This document shows positions 1 through 11,950 of a DNA stretch of 64,000 nt, piece by piece (within the stretch, counting starts at the first letter, position 1; the number at the start of each line of letters is the position of its first letter). The notes under the pieces are model-generated. The model made no database searches, was not told the origin of the DNA, and was given only the letters and a program-made list of their open reading frames with translations. Source of the stretch: Sarcocystis neurona (lineage: Eukaryota; Apicomplexa; Conoidasida; Eucoccidiorida; Sarcocystidae); assembly GCA_000727475.1 (NCBI GenBank), contig KL647295.1, forward strand, positions 112,839 to 176,838. The letters are read 5' to 3'. Position numbers and translations under genes: made by a program.

Positions 1-165
1 CGTTCTCTCTCTCTCTCTCTCTCTCTCTACTATATATATATATATATGCGGAGTCTCTCTCTCTTTATTATATATATATATATACGGAGTCTCTCTCTCT
101 CTATATATATATACGTATATATATATATGCGGAGTCTCTCTCTATATATATATGCGGAGAGATAC
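1..165. repeat. TA/CT microsatellite with GCGGAGTCTCTCT unit
   Basis: Alternating (TA)n and (CT)n blocks are punctuated by the motif GCGGAGTCTCTCT, seen at about 48, 84 (slightly changed), 128 and 151. This is a short minisatellite built from two microsatellites. ORFs predicted across it are Tyr-Ile and Leu-Ser repeats and are not credible. Confidence 0.85.
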
Positions 166-975
166 AGGCGTGTCGGGCTCTGTCTCTGTCTCTCTCTCCA
201 TATATGTATATGTATCTACAAGTACATACACAGTGCCTGCGTGCACAGCTCGGGGACTTCGTCTTCTATTTATGTGTGCACGCGCTGAGGACTGGGTACT
301 GTGAATCCCTTCTCAGAACGCAAGTTTACACACCTGTGTATATGGATAGATTTCTATACCTATCTGTCTGTCCTTCCTCTGTCCCCTACGCAGCCGTAAA
401 TTTATCTGTCTGTATACGTACATGTATCTCTATGGATTTATATCTACTTATCTGTCTCTGCCTCCTAGATATATATCTGCGTGTCTATCTGCGTCGTAGA
501 ATCATATCTACCTATCCGTCTGCGTCATAGACTTACACTTGCCTACGTGTCTGTGCTCCGCCTTTCCCCCACGCACCTGTACATATCAATACGTGATAAT
601 AGACATATTGCTGCCTACTGTGTATCTATCTCTCTCTCTCTCTCTCGCGTCCCGTATAACCTGGACGGCAGTGGGATGCGTACTGCTTCCACATGTAACA
701 AAGGGTATGTATGTATGTATATATATATATATATGTATGTATGTATGTGTCATGACTTTGTGTGCGTAGCTGGCACTGCGCGCCCGAGTCTCTCTGCACC
801 AGATTTACATAAATATCTTCCTGAGCGAAGAAGTACTGCCCGTCTGTATGTCTGTGCGCGTCTCTCTCATCAGATTCAATACATACGTATGTCCACATAG
901 ATAGAATCGTGCATAGACACGTATATGTACATATCCTCTTGAGAGAGAGTTCTTGTGTGGTTTTCTGCGTGTAAG

Positions 976-1057
976 TGTGTGCCACGGGCCTCTTCAATGT
1001 GGACAAATTAGTTGCTTCTCTCCAATTGCTCTCCTCTTCTCTGCGTGCGACCGTGAC
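976..1057 (+). CDS. Possible internal exon, unknown protein
   Basis: This is a short non-repetitive island that is open in one frame and encodes GLFNVDKLVASLQLLSS and flanking residues. It follows an AG at 974-975 and ends at a GTAACT donor. A 52-base gap then leads to a strong acceptor (TTTTTCCCCGCAG, ending 1109), after which a matching phase continues as SVSERNIRILTF from 1110. The helical composition differs from the surrounding Tyr/Ile repeat translation. No family was recognised. It may belong to the same plus-strand gene as the islands at 4004-4137, 4563-4652 and 5395-5549. The splice-site match is the only evidence, so chance is a real alternative. Confidence 0.25.
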
Positions 1058-1679
1058 GTAACTTCCTCTCACGTCCGGGCCGTTCTTGTGTCGAACTTTT
1101 TCCCCGCAGTTCTGTCTCTGAGCGGAATATACGCATTCTCACTTTCCACGTATACAGCAGAGATATACTCTGAATTTGTGTAGGATGGGGAAGCATGCAG
1201 CAGACGCATAGATATATATATAGAGGTGTGTGTGTGTGTATGTATATACGTGCGTCTTTGACTCTGCGGTCATATCGAGGTAGACGTGTCGGTGTATATA
1301 TGTGGAATGGGTACATATTCACACACGTATAAAGAGAGAGGAAATCCTCCATATAATTTTTGCAGGACAAAAAACTGACACGCCTTCAAGGACCTCGTTT
1401 GTTCTGCAGCCACGGACGCACTAATATATATATGTGTGTATGTGTATGTGTATGTGCATGCATCTATGCGTAGTAGACTATATAGAGAATGTATTTAGGC
1501 ACTGATATATCTATACACAAAACCTACGCAGGTCTATATAGAGATACATATGCAGGCATTTCTCTATGTATTCATGACTGGACATGCACATACGTGTCCT
1601 CTTCTCCTCTCGAGATCCCCCGTCGAGCACCGCCTCTTATGGGTCTCTACACAGTCACCCGATACATACGCTCCTGCCG

Positions 1680-2145
1680 CCTATGTATACCACCTATACA
1701 GAAATACATATATATATATATTCACGCATCTATGCCGCCTGTGTATACTCCCTATGCGCGAATACATATATATATATACATACACGTATGTATGCCACCT
1801 ATGTATACTACCTGAACACAAACACATACCTCTGCCACCTCTGAACAGCAGGTGTACAACCGTGTGTATACCTATGCCACCTGTGTACCCTACCCATACG
1901 TATATATATAAATATATCTATGCCACCTATGTGTCCTACCTATACACAACTACGTATATGTATGCCACTTATTATGTGTGCCACCCGTACATGCAAATAC
2001 GCAGACACATTTATACGCCACGTATGTCTATACTACCTGTACACAAATACATATATATATGCCACCTGTGCGTACTACCTATACGCATATATGTGTATCT
2101 ATGCCACCTACGTGTGTCACCTATACAAAACTTTATATATATATA
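1680..2145. repeat. Diverged ~60-bp minisatellite (GCCACCTATGTGTACTACC)
   Basis: About eight imperfect copies occur of a unit containing TATGCCACCTATGTGTACTAC, followed by CTATACACAAATACATATATA. Copies start near 1677, 1733, 1792, 1875, 1920, 1963, 2058 and 2101. ORFs here repeat M-P-P-V/M-Y-T-T because of the repeat and do not indicate a gene. Confidence 0.8.
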
Positions 2146-2224
2146 TGTCTGTGGAGGTGGAAGCGTCTACACGTCGGTTCATAGCTACTACCTCTCTACT
2201 CTTTCTCAATAATGTGCTGACCAG

Positions 2225-3388
2225 ATGGCGAGCTGCTCGCCGGCGACACGAGCTGCGGCGCGCGAAGCTGCGGCTCTTTCTCTGTGGACTTGTTCAAAAG
2301 GTTCGCGCCCCAGCGAAAGGAGCAGCAGCAGGGAGAGCAGGGAAAGCCGGAGCGAGGAGCGCGGCAGCAGCAGCGGCGGCAGGCGTGCAGGGCGCGGTGT
2401 TTCAGCCGGTAGAGTGCGGCAGTCGGAAGGGGAGAAGACCGCGGCGTCGGTGCCTGAGTCTGCAGCTGCAGGTGCTGCAGCGAATGCAGGAGCCGCAGTA
2501 CCCAAGGGAGGAGCAATAGCAGCAAAGACAGGAACGGGAGTTGCTGCAGGGACTGGGGCGCAGGGGCCCAGCTGTAACAGCAGCAGCAGCGGCAGAATTA
2601 CTGCAGCGTGTGCCGCGCCTGAACAAGGCACTGTTGCTGCGGCTTGTATATCGTCTTCTACTTCTCGTCTTCGTGTGGGGTTCCTGGAACAACGGCGGGA
2701 GACGGCGAGACTGCCGAAGGCCTGTTTGAGCAGCAGCAAAGCGGTGGATGAGAAAGTAAATCAACTTCTGCTTCTGCAGCAGCAGCAGGGAGACGCAGAC
2801 GTGTACGTACAGTTGTCGAAATTGGCGGCGGAGACAGGCTTCGTATTAAACAAAGCGGCAGCTGCTGCCGAACTGCTGCGTCGACGTGCCGCTGCCGACG
2901 CAGCAGCCGTCCCCCTCTCTGGTCTTTCTCCTTCGCCTCTCCACAAGTGTACCTCCTCTGCAGATTCTTCTTCTTCGTCTCCTCCCAGTTCTTCTTCTTC
3001 TTCCTCTCCCGGTTCTTCGTCGCGAACTCCTTCTTCTCCTTCTTCATCGTCGTCATCCTCTTCTGCAGCAGCAGCATCGCATCCCCGCACGTTGCTGCTA
3101 CAGTTGCTAAAGGCTCAGGCAACGTCGCAGGCATCCGGAGGACGCGACAGCAAGACGCTTCGTAGAAGAACGTGGAACGGCAGCAGCAGCAGTTACAATA
3201 GTCGAGAGGTCGACTACGCTGCTTCTGTACAGGGTGGACGCGTGACTGCTTGCGGAGGCAGCAGCAGCACCAGAGGAAGCAAGCTGCCTGAGAAACAGCA
3301 GCTGCAGGACCTTTATAGAAACTGCGTCTCGGTCGAAAGAGCCAGCAGCGCTTCGCCCTTTGCGTGCGATGTCAGCTGTGCGTGGTGA
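2225..3388 (+). CDS. Hypothetical Ser/Ala/Gln-rich protein or large exon
   Basis: An open frame of 387 codons begins with ATG at 2225 and ends at TGA. The first 170 residues are Ser/Arg/Ala-rich. A more ordinary segment follows around residues 180-235, including VDEKVNQLLLLQQQQ and YVQLSKLAAETGFVL. Next come a Ser/Pro run (about 240-285) and a Lys/Arg/Ser-rich tail. CAG triplets produce the homopolymers, as is usual in Eimeria genes. No domain was recognised. A competing frame overlaps the first 500 bases and looks at least as coding-like (see the finding at 2180-2729), so the true structure may be spliced between frames. The ATG may not be the real start, because a TGACCAG acceptor-like site directly precedes it. 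Confidence 0.4.
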   Translation: MASCSPATRAAAREAAALSLWTCSKGSRPSERSSSRESRESRSEERGSSSGGRRAGRGVSAGRVRQSEGEKTAASVPESAAAGAAANAGAAVPKGGAIAAKTGTGVAAGTGAQGPSCNSSSSGRITAACAAPEQGTVAAACISSSTSRLRVGFLEQRRETARLPKACLSSSKAVDEKVNQLLLLQQQQGDADVYVQLSKLAAETGFVLNKAAAAAELLRRRAAADAAAVPLSGLSPSPLHKCTSSADSSSSSPPSSSSSSSPGSSSRTPSSPSSSSSSSSAAAASHPRTLLLQLLKAQATSQASGGRDSKTLRRRTWNGSSSSYNSREVDYAASVQGGRVTACGGSSSTRGSKLPEKQQLQDLYRNCVSVERASSASPFACDVSCAW

Positions 3389-3761
3389 CACTTGCGTCCC
3401 CCACACATATCTGTCTATCTACGTATCTATCTATTCATATATGCGTATATCATATATATGTGTGTGCCAATGGTTATAGAGGAAGAGTTGTATATGTATA
3501 CGTACGCACGCGTATCATAGACTCTCCACGAAAGTACGTATATATTTGTAGGGGGACCCCTGTCTGTGTGTCAGCGAGTCTTTGTACGGAGGTATATATA
3601 TGTATATACGAATATCTGAATCGTTTTTAGTGGGATTTATACTTAGCAGGTACGTGTCTACATACACGAGAAACAGGAAAAAAATGTTATACCTGGGCGA
3701 ATATATGTGTGTATGTGTGTAGGTGTATGTATGTATGTGTATGTGTGTACGTATGTATGCG

Positions 3762-3799
<38 letters not shown>

Positions 3800-4003
3800 G
3801 GCATCTGCACTCGCTGCCCACCAAAACAACACTGCAACATATATACTCTCACTTGTGCGTGTCTCCCCCTTTGGATATGTGCATATATATATATATATGT
3901 CTATACACGTATGTATATGTATATTTACACATATATGTATATATATATGTATCCGTACGTCTCCCTCGAACCCCCGGTGTATCTATGGTAGAAAGCCTTG
4001 CAG

Positions 4004-4137
4004 TGCGTTACTCGCATTCAGACTACCTGACGGGGGAGCGCCGTGCTGATGCGTTGTCTGGCACTGCATGCGTTCCTGGCATAAAAATGCCACTGCAATT
4101 CTGCAAACTGCAATCTGCGTACGAGCGCCACCTCTGT
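4004..4137 (+). CDS. Possible internal exon, unknown protein
   Basis: This non-repetitive island lies between an acceptor AGCCTTGCAG (ending 4003) and a GTATAA donor. Two leading bases and 44 codons are open, including RYSHSDYLTGERRADAL and KMPLQFCKLQSAYERH. It is surrounded by (TG)n and (TA)n tracts. It contains no internal ATG start context and would have to be an internal exon. No homology was recognised. Its end phase (0) is compatible with the next island at 4563-4652. Confidence 0.3.
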
Positions 4138-4562
4138 GTATAAGAAGGTGTGCAGATATACACATATATGCACGTATATGTAGATATAAACATATGTAGG
4201 TATACACTTGCATGCGGCTGTGCGTGCGTATTTATGTGGGGTGGTATGAGAGCGGGGGGGAGGGGATCGAAAGTCCCAGCTGCTGAACGAAAGAAAAACT
4301 GAAAAATTCTTGCGCATTGACGCAGAGTTGACGAAAGCGATGCCGCAGGGCTTCGCGTGCATCTCTCTCTCGCCTCTATCGTGCGTCTCGCTCTGGTTAT
4401 GCATACGCATGTGCGGAACAGAACAAGGCGACTAATATATGCGTGTATATGTATATATGTATATAATATCTATATATAAATGTACAGGTGGATACATATG
4501 TATATATATATATATATATATGTGTAAACATGTATACACATGTATGTAGCGTAGTGCTGCAG

Positions 4563-4652
4563 AGGAAGCAAAGCGTGTTCATTCCCTCCATATCAATTGA
4601 GGGACACTCTGGCCAGTGCTATTTGTACGCATCGCTTTTCTCTCTTAATAAG
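4563..4652 (+). CDS. Possible internal exon, unknown protein
   Basis: Thirty codons are open between an acceptor (GTGCTGCAG, ending 4562) and a good donor (AAG|GTATGT). The product includes SVFIPSISIEGHSGQCY and LYASLFSLNK, which alternates hydrophobic and polar residues like beta strands and is not low-complexity. The phase is 0 on both sides. Of the left-arm islands this has the best pair of splice sites. It is not assigned to a family. Confidence 0.35.
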
Positions 4653-5394
4653 GTATGTAAGTACACATATGTCTCTCTCTCTCTATATATATATGTCAGG
4701 ACTTCTTGTCTACGAGGTGGTGGACAGTTTTTGCGTAAATTCCCCTCGCACTGGGTGAAGGAAGAACGCTGAGAGGAAGCACTCCACCTCCGCTGCAGCG
4801 TGATGCAGTCTAACCAGTGGATGGACCCCTCACCACCTATATAGATTTATTCATATATAGAGAGAGACAGAGAGAGACACATCCATATATATATATGTAT
4901 ATATGCATGTATGTAGTGACAATTTGAGTCCTTCTGCACGCAGGCACGTGTGATTACTATCTTATCTTCCTCTTTCTATACATTCATGGATACGAATGTA
5001 AATCTACGTATATGTGTGTCTCTCTCTTCATACATACACGGAATTCTATAATCACATATATAAATATATATGTACTTGTAGATTTTGACAGCCAAATACA
5101 CGTGTATGCGAATGCGTGTGGTTACTCTATTCTGCATGTATATACACGTATACACATATGTGTGTATATATATGTATGGATATGTGTCTGTCTTTAATGT
5201 GCAATCTGTGTAGGATGGAGAAGGATTCTCCCCCCCCCCTGCGTGTGTATGAAATGCAGAAGATACGTATGTCGACGTGTCTCGCTGGTACGTAGAAGTA
5301 TTTGATTCGGGCTGTATAGAGTACAGCACAAGCGCGTATGTCTGTCTTCTCACGAGTACAAACACACACACACTGATCACTCCTACTGCAGTAG

Positions 5395-5549
5395 AACAGC
5401 AGTTCCAGAGGTCAGTGGTCCTGCGAAGAAATTCAGGTGCCGGCGTGGGAACGTGCTGCGGCAGCTGGTGCTGCGCTAGTTTCAGAGACACAGCTTCTTA
5501 TAAACGAAGGGGAAGAAAAGACGACCCAGCTGCAGCACCAGCGTCGTCT
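5395..5549 (+). CDS. Possible internal exon, helical unknown protein
   Basis: The frame is open from an acceptor CTGCAGTAG to a donor CT|GTAAAA and encodes 51 codons plus 2 bases. The product includes CEEIQVPAWERAAAAG and SETQLLINEGEEKTTQLQHQ, a Glu/Gln-rich helix or coiled-coil type. There is no Met start, so it would be internal. An antisense frame over the same bases is also open but has no matching splice sites. No homology was recognised. It may belong with the islands at 4004-4137 and 4563-4652. Confidence 0.35.
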
Positions 5550-5899
5550 GTAAAAGATAGCCGCCGCTCACAGCACGTGCTACGGTGCTGCGTGAGCCCG
5601 CGCTATATACGCATATATGTGTATAGACGTGTACTCCTGTCTGCGCACTCGTGCGTATTATTTGTACGTGTACATACGTGCACGTACGTATATGCATGTA
5701 TATATATATATATATATGATACAATAATAGATGAATACACATGCATACAGACACCCACACATGTGTTTTCAATAATACATTTGTAGACATACACGCGTAC
5801 GTATATATATATACATATATATATATGTATATGTATATATGTATGGGTGTCCCTCCTCATGTTTACGTGTGTGTACATTTGTATAGTAATTTACAAATC

Positions 5900-8800
5900 T
5901 GTATAAACGAATGAACCTTTTGACTCTCACGGCGAGCCGTGATAGAAGTCAGCCTCTGTTGACTGCAATTAGAAGCACATTAGGGCTATCTCTGGCTGCG
6001 TGTGAGCTACTCCTGAATTACTCCTTGCAGTGTCTGATGACTGACACCAAATACTTTATTTCGTTTTTGTATAGGCATCAACACTTTTTTTTTAAAAGAA
6101 GGTGTCACTACCAAGTCATGCAGGTCACGCACGCGTGCACGTCGTTGTTTGCCGACTTGCACAGTGCCCGCTTAAGGAAGGAACTCACTTAGAAGGTAGA
6201 CACAACCACTCGGTTAACCTCAAACTGACAGGCAGCGTCCATACCAGTCAGAATTATCTGAAGATACTGTATACAAGTACTTTCATACGAGCACGTTTGG
6301 ATGAGATAATAGATGATCTACGCCCACACATACACACAGAGGCACGCATATATATATATAAATATATTCTTCTCTGCAGTAGATCATCTGTGACACTCTC
6401 CTCTGCATACAAGGTTTGCGGAGATAAGATGCAAGAGCGTCACAAGCTACACAGGTGTTATTCCCAGGGAAAGTTAAGGCGCCCCCAACTGCAACACGAG
6501 TCGCATGGACACGTAGATATGTACACGTGTGTCTATTCTTCACGTAGACGTGAGTACGCGGTTATTCAAGTGACACTAACACGTCTACGCGTGTAAAGAT
6601 GGAAGAAAAGATCGTACGGAACTCCCGGGTGCCCACAGGACATTGCTGAAGGGCAGTGACAAATTCTGAGGAGCACAGATCCGGAAGAAGTTAATACATC
6701 TGCCAGCACACTCGTGAATAGAGACACACGTGAAATGCGGCACGGCACGCTAGTACTCGTCAGTGGTCAATGTCCGTATACATACATTTATACCTACGAA
6801 TCTACACGTGTGTGTTTTTTCTGCATGGTGGGGCGGGGAGTTATAGGTAAATACATCTGCTTGTATCACTATTTCATGTGTCTACACTTGTATAGACATA
6901 TGTAGTTGTATCTTCGTGGTGTTGCAAGATTTACAAACTGCAGTAGGTAGCGTAGTTTTGGCACGTCGGGACGTTGCGAATCTGTCTTGAAACCTTCTGC
7001 GTCTTCCCTTTGCACTCCAGTAATTAAGAACTACATACACACACGTTTAGACAGATATTCACCAGTGCCTAGATACACGTACGGTTCTTCGTAGGCGAAT
7101 TACCTGTGAGTACCCAAACGTACATGAACACGGTGCTAGAAGGCACTTCGAAACGCAGAAGCTACAGAGTGGAACAAGCTTTCTCTTACGGCTTATGAGG
7201 AATGAGCAAGTCGTCATACGCGCCAGGGGTCCAAAAAAAAGTCCATCCGTGGACCATTGTTGAATCGCATTTACACGAAGAACAGCCGTCACCACAAACC
7301 ACGCTCACACGCTCCTGTGTCGTGACCGGGTGGAAGGTAGTCCTGCCGCAGGTGAACATGTGGGCGAAGTAGTGTGCGGAGGCACACTCTGTAATTCGTA
7401 TACATTATAATTATATCTCTGTCTACGTAGGGCACGCGCAGGCGAGTGTGAAATCTCTGACAGAAATTGTGTTTGACTGTGTAGTGTTGACAGTGCAGCG
7501 TTGGGTTGCTGCAGTAGTGGTGGTGGCCGAGTGAATATCCAGATTGGCGTATTCATTCAGCTATCTATCTACCGGCGTACCTAAGTATTTGTTTATCAAT
7601 GCGTTTACACATCCACACTTGTAAACATATATGTATGAATGTTTCTTTCATCGTTGTGTTTCTCTCTTCGCATATATATATATATTAAGATGCGGATGCA
7701 CACACACAGACACACACACACACACACACAGACACATACGTTTACACCTAGGGACACAGGTGTAGACAGATTAGCAATATATGCACTTACCTTCCCTACG
7801 TTTGCAGAAGGGTTTCTGCGGGAACGAGTTCCTCACCAACACAACACCTGCGGGACACCTGACTCATTTTTGTCTTCTAGTTGGTGCAGTCATAGCTGGG
7901 GAGCAGCCCTTCCCGGTTGCGTCTATGCACAACCCATCTGTTGCACGAACTTCTTTATTTACACGGAGCAAATCTGTAGCTTCTCTATGGATCGGCTCGT
8001 ACAATCTATTAGAAACTCGTTTCCCTGAGGAATTCTTTCAATCCGAGTTCTTGCGGTTTTCTGCATTTTTCCTCTACGGAGCGCAGCAAACCAGGAATGA
8101 CGAATCCCTTAGGAGTCAGCTTGCTGTGGAATCTATTTTAGCAGATACACATACGTACACTGTGTGCATATTGTGTACCAGCTGATAAATTTCCCCCCCC
8201 GTGTCCTAAAGGGAAGACATTGTATTCTACTTATACACGCAGGGAAACACTATTGGCGTTAAGTACTTCCAGCTGAAATGTGAGGGAATATGCCGTTCAC
8301 ACCCTAAGAGCAGTAGCGTCCCAACACGTTGCAATAGCTTCTTTAACTCGACGCGCTGTACAGCGCACAGACTTTATGACGTATGCTTCTGTTACTTAAT
8401 CGTCACAGTCTGAATCTCCTCCATCAATCCAGTCGTTGCCGACCTTTCCAGCAAATGCACTGCCGTCGAGACATGTCTGATAACAGCCGAAGACAGGTAC
8501 ACATACGTGAAGAGCTCCTTGGACCGTCCTAATATCCTCAGGAGTTCAGTGAGATTTTTCTTTGCGAACCAACTATCCTGAGGCAAATGTAGACATATGT
8601 CTGGAAGTACGTATGTAGATGCTGTTGATGTTCTTCGAAACCAGATGCCTTCTACAAAGTTTGCCGCCACATTGCAGGAAGAACGAACTTTTTTCAAGTG
8701 TGTCCGCGAAAGTGTCTGCCGAGCCCCGCCTATCTCTGCGTCGGAGTTGTCTAAAAATTTCCATCAAACTCGCATGCGTTCGCGCACCAGTCACCTTATC

Positions 8801-9500
8801 ACCGAGGAAACCCAAGTATACCCTGCTGTCCAGATAAATGGAACATATCTACCTCGCTGGCGTGGCGAATATGTGCTGACATAGTAGCTCGCCGCAGTGG
8901 CAGTGCTCATACAAGTGAGGCTAAGACATGGAATGGTGAGAGTAGTTTTAAGCGTAGCAGTAGTAATTGTGTAACAGACGTTAACAAGGTTCGTAGTCAA
9001 AGGAACGCAGAAGGCCTTGTTCTAGTTATGATAGTCGTGAAAATCTCGGTGACCGCGTTGTCGTTGTAGTAGGAGTTGAGAAGTGACTACGGCTGTCATC
9101 ATAGACAGGCACAGCAAAGTAATTACGGTACACATCCGACTGCTGGTGCTGCTACTGGTACTGCTGCTACCGTGATCGTCCTCCACACGCGTGAGGCGGC
9201 AATGTTCACTAGAATCTCCCAACTCATGCAGCAGAACCTGAAGCAAAAAGGCTGCAGCTACAGCTGATGGTTGCGAAATAAGAAGCTTAAATACGTAAAG
9301 GCTCTTTCACCTGGCACCCGCCACACACGTATGTGTGTGCAGATATACGCGTGCCTCCTTTTATACATATACCTACAGAATAACAAATATACGCATATAT
9401 TTATGCGTGTCCCCTCACAAGAGCAGATGAGGGACCGTCGCGTACGAGCAGACGCAGCAGCCGTCCCCGCCGCCACTGCCGCAGGGGGAGGGACGCAGCG
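5900..9500. other. Repeat-poor block without a supportable gene
   Basis: Complexity is normal here, unlike the flanking microsatellite DNA. Short ORFs exist on both strands, for example 7781-8185 plus (134 codons), 8392-8697 minus (101 codons) and 8597-8884 plus (95 codons). The last two overlap head to head, and none has a recognisable domain. I see no RNA gene or mobile element. The region may hold the promoter and 5' leader of the EF-Tu gene, but no specific promoter element can be named. Confidence 0.5.
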
Positions 9501-11086
9501 GCAGCTGCTTCCGCTGCGAGGGGGACGCTGCGACTGGTACCTGCAGCTGCATGCAGACAGAGAACCACCAGCATGCACACGCGCATCAGGGGCAAAAAGC
9601 ATGTACACACGGAGCTAGCAGCAGCAGCAGCAGATGTTGGTGCGCAGCAACTCTAGCAGCAGCAACGGCAGCAGCTACTCTCTTGTGCAGGGGCACGCTG
9701 GGCGCGGTGTGGCGGACAGCAGGGACGGACGCTGACGCGTCGTCGCATGGGTATTTTGATGTGGTTCTCTTCATCTCTCGAGTTCACGGTCGTCCAGCAC
9801 GCTCTTCGTCGACTTTCTTTCTTCACGTTGCAACGTCCTACTGCGTAGTAGACGTGAACGCCATGACTCGACCTGTGCTGCTGCTTCGGCTGCTGTTGCC
9901 TCCCAAAGCAGCGACCCCGTTCTCCTCACCCCACAGACCAGGAACCTCGACTATATGCCACCGTGGCGGCCGCACACACCAGCTTCTCGCTGCTGCGACG
10001 GCAACAGCAGCAAAGTGGAACTGCCTCTATCGCCTGGAAGCGAGGAGGTTCTGCAGAAGCGGCGGCAGTGGCAACGCCGCTCACTGCTGCACGCGCGGTG
10101 CTGCGAACGGCGGCAGCAGCGCGAGCAGCAGCAGCAGCAGCTCACTGCGCTGCAGGAAGGCACAAAACAGCCCCAGCAGCAACTTCCACATAAGCACAAC
10201 TCGCTGCAATGCCACCAGTAGCAGAGAGTGTTGTGACAGGAGTAGCAGCAGCGGCACCTGTGTGCAGAATTGCAGCAGTACCTCGAGCAGTAATACCTGC
10301 TGCCGCGAGGGCCCCCTGCGGCAGAGCAACGAGCAGAGAGGATTGCACAGAAGAGGAGAGAGAAAAGTTGGTGGCAGTGACATGCCTGACAACGCTGTGA
10401 TGATGTGTTCCAGGGTCTCTCTTCCGGAGTTTCATTTGTGCCCCTCATTAGGCAGGAGCGTGGTGCTCGGTAGCACCCTAGGCCCCTCTCTTCGCGCACT
10501 TCTCCCGTGCAGCAGCACGAACAGCACCACGAGAGGCAGCCCCAGCAGCGCGATCGGCAGCAGAAACTCTGCTGCTGCGCCTCTGTACACACGGTCGTTC
10601 TTCACTTCTCTCAGTGCCGGCGCGGCCGCTGCTGCTGCTGCTCCTCCTCCTCCTCAGGAGGAGCCAGTGTTACAGTTGGCGGCATGTCGCTCGTTGGTGC
10701 CCGTCAGCAGCACGCGCCGGAGGTCTGTGGCCACCAGCAGCAGCTACGTCCACACCAGCGACGACGGTCACTTCCTTAGCCGTTCTCCGAGGAAGGCCGG
10801 CATCAGCACCCCCTCTCTTCTCAGCAGCAGCAACAGCAGCAGCACAAATCTTCTCACGGGCAGCTGCAGCAGCAGGAAGCTGTCCACCTTGGGCAACACG
10901 TGCTGCCGCAACTTTTTGAACAGAAGCAGCAGCGGCAGTGTCGTGTGTAGCCCAACAGGTAGCCTCTCTTTGCAGCAGCCGCCGCAGCAGGAGCGAGAGC
11001 AGCAACCGCAGCGAGAGTGGGCCCAGCAGCAGGGAGAGCGAATGCAGCAGCAGCGAAAGCAGCAACCGAGGACCTGCGGTTCTGCG

Positions 11087-11603
11087 ATGGCCGCGTGTTC
11101 TGGGTGCTTTCGTGTCTGTCTTTCGCCTTCTGCCGCTGTTTTCTCTCAGCGCCTGCAGCAGCCGCTTCTCTGGCGAGTGGCTACGAAGACGCCTGCGCCA
11201 CTGCTGCTGCGCAGGACAGGGTGCTGGCAGAGCCCGCGGCAGGAGCAGCAGCGGCAGCAACACATGTGGCAGCAGCATGCGCAACGCACTGGGCAAGGAC
11301 ACGACGTCCTGCGGCAAGGACACGACGTCCTGACGCAACGACAGCAGCAAGAGGAGCAAGACGCTCCTTCACAGACGCAGCAGCGGCAGCAGCACATTGA
11401 TTATCAGCGACACTTCTCCTCGTCCTACCAGCAGCAGCTGCCGCGCGTCAACGTGACGGAGCAGCAGCAGCAGGGTCCTTGTCGCCAGCAGCACCACTGT
11501 TTGCAGCAGCAACAGGAGCAGCAGCAGCAGCAACCGCAGCCGTACTTGCTGCAGCTTGTGCGTGGACTGGCTGTCGGCACTTTTAAACGCACAAAGCCAC
11601 ACC

Positions 11604-11637
<34 letters not shown>

Positions 11638-11950
11638 AAAGACGACGTTGACAGCAGCAATAACTCGCGTTTTAGCCGAGGAAGACAGCAGCGGCGGCAC
11701 CGTCTTCAAGGCGTACGAGGAGATCGACAAGAGTCCGGAGGAACGGAAGCGAGGCATCACCATCAATGCGTCCCACGTGGAGTACGAGACACAGAAGCGA
11801 CACTACGGCCACGTCGACTGCCCTGGGCACGCCGACTACGTGAAAAACATGATATGCGGGGCCGCGCAGATGGACGGCGCCATCTTGGTCGTTTCTGCGT
11901 ACGACGGCCCGATGCCGCAGACGCGGGAACACATTCTTCTGTCCAAACAG
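11087..11950 (+). CDS. EF-Tu exon 1: transit peptide, Gln-rich spacer, G1-G3
   Basis: This exon encodes residues 1-288. The putative targeting peptide (about 1-45) is followed by Gln/His/Arg-rich sequence and then by the GTPase domain from [16 protein letters not shown] onward. It ends at HILLSKQ with donor CAG|GTAGGG in phase 0. A 21-base duplication near 11290-11332 encodes two copies of GHDVL in the spacer. The same frame stays open for 512 codons upstream (9551-11086) through CAG-rich DNA. Whether any of that is translated cannot be decided here. Confidence 0.9.

Noticed and set aside
7640..7760. Possible telomeric or subtelomeric CA repeat
   Set aside because: It is a plain (CA)n microsatellite; no TTTAGGG-type telomere units are present anywhere in the window.
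10670..11359. 229-codon minus-strand ORF opposite EF-Tu exon 1
   Set aside because: It is a Leu/Ala/Arg shadow of the CAG-rich exon, without domains or splice support.
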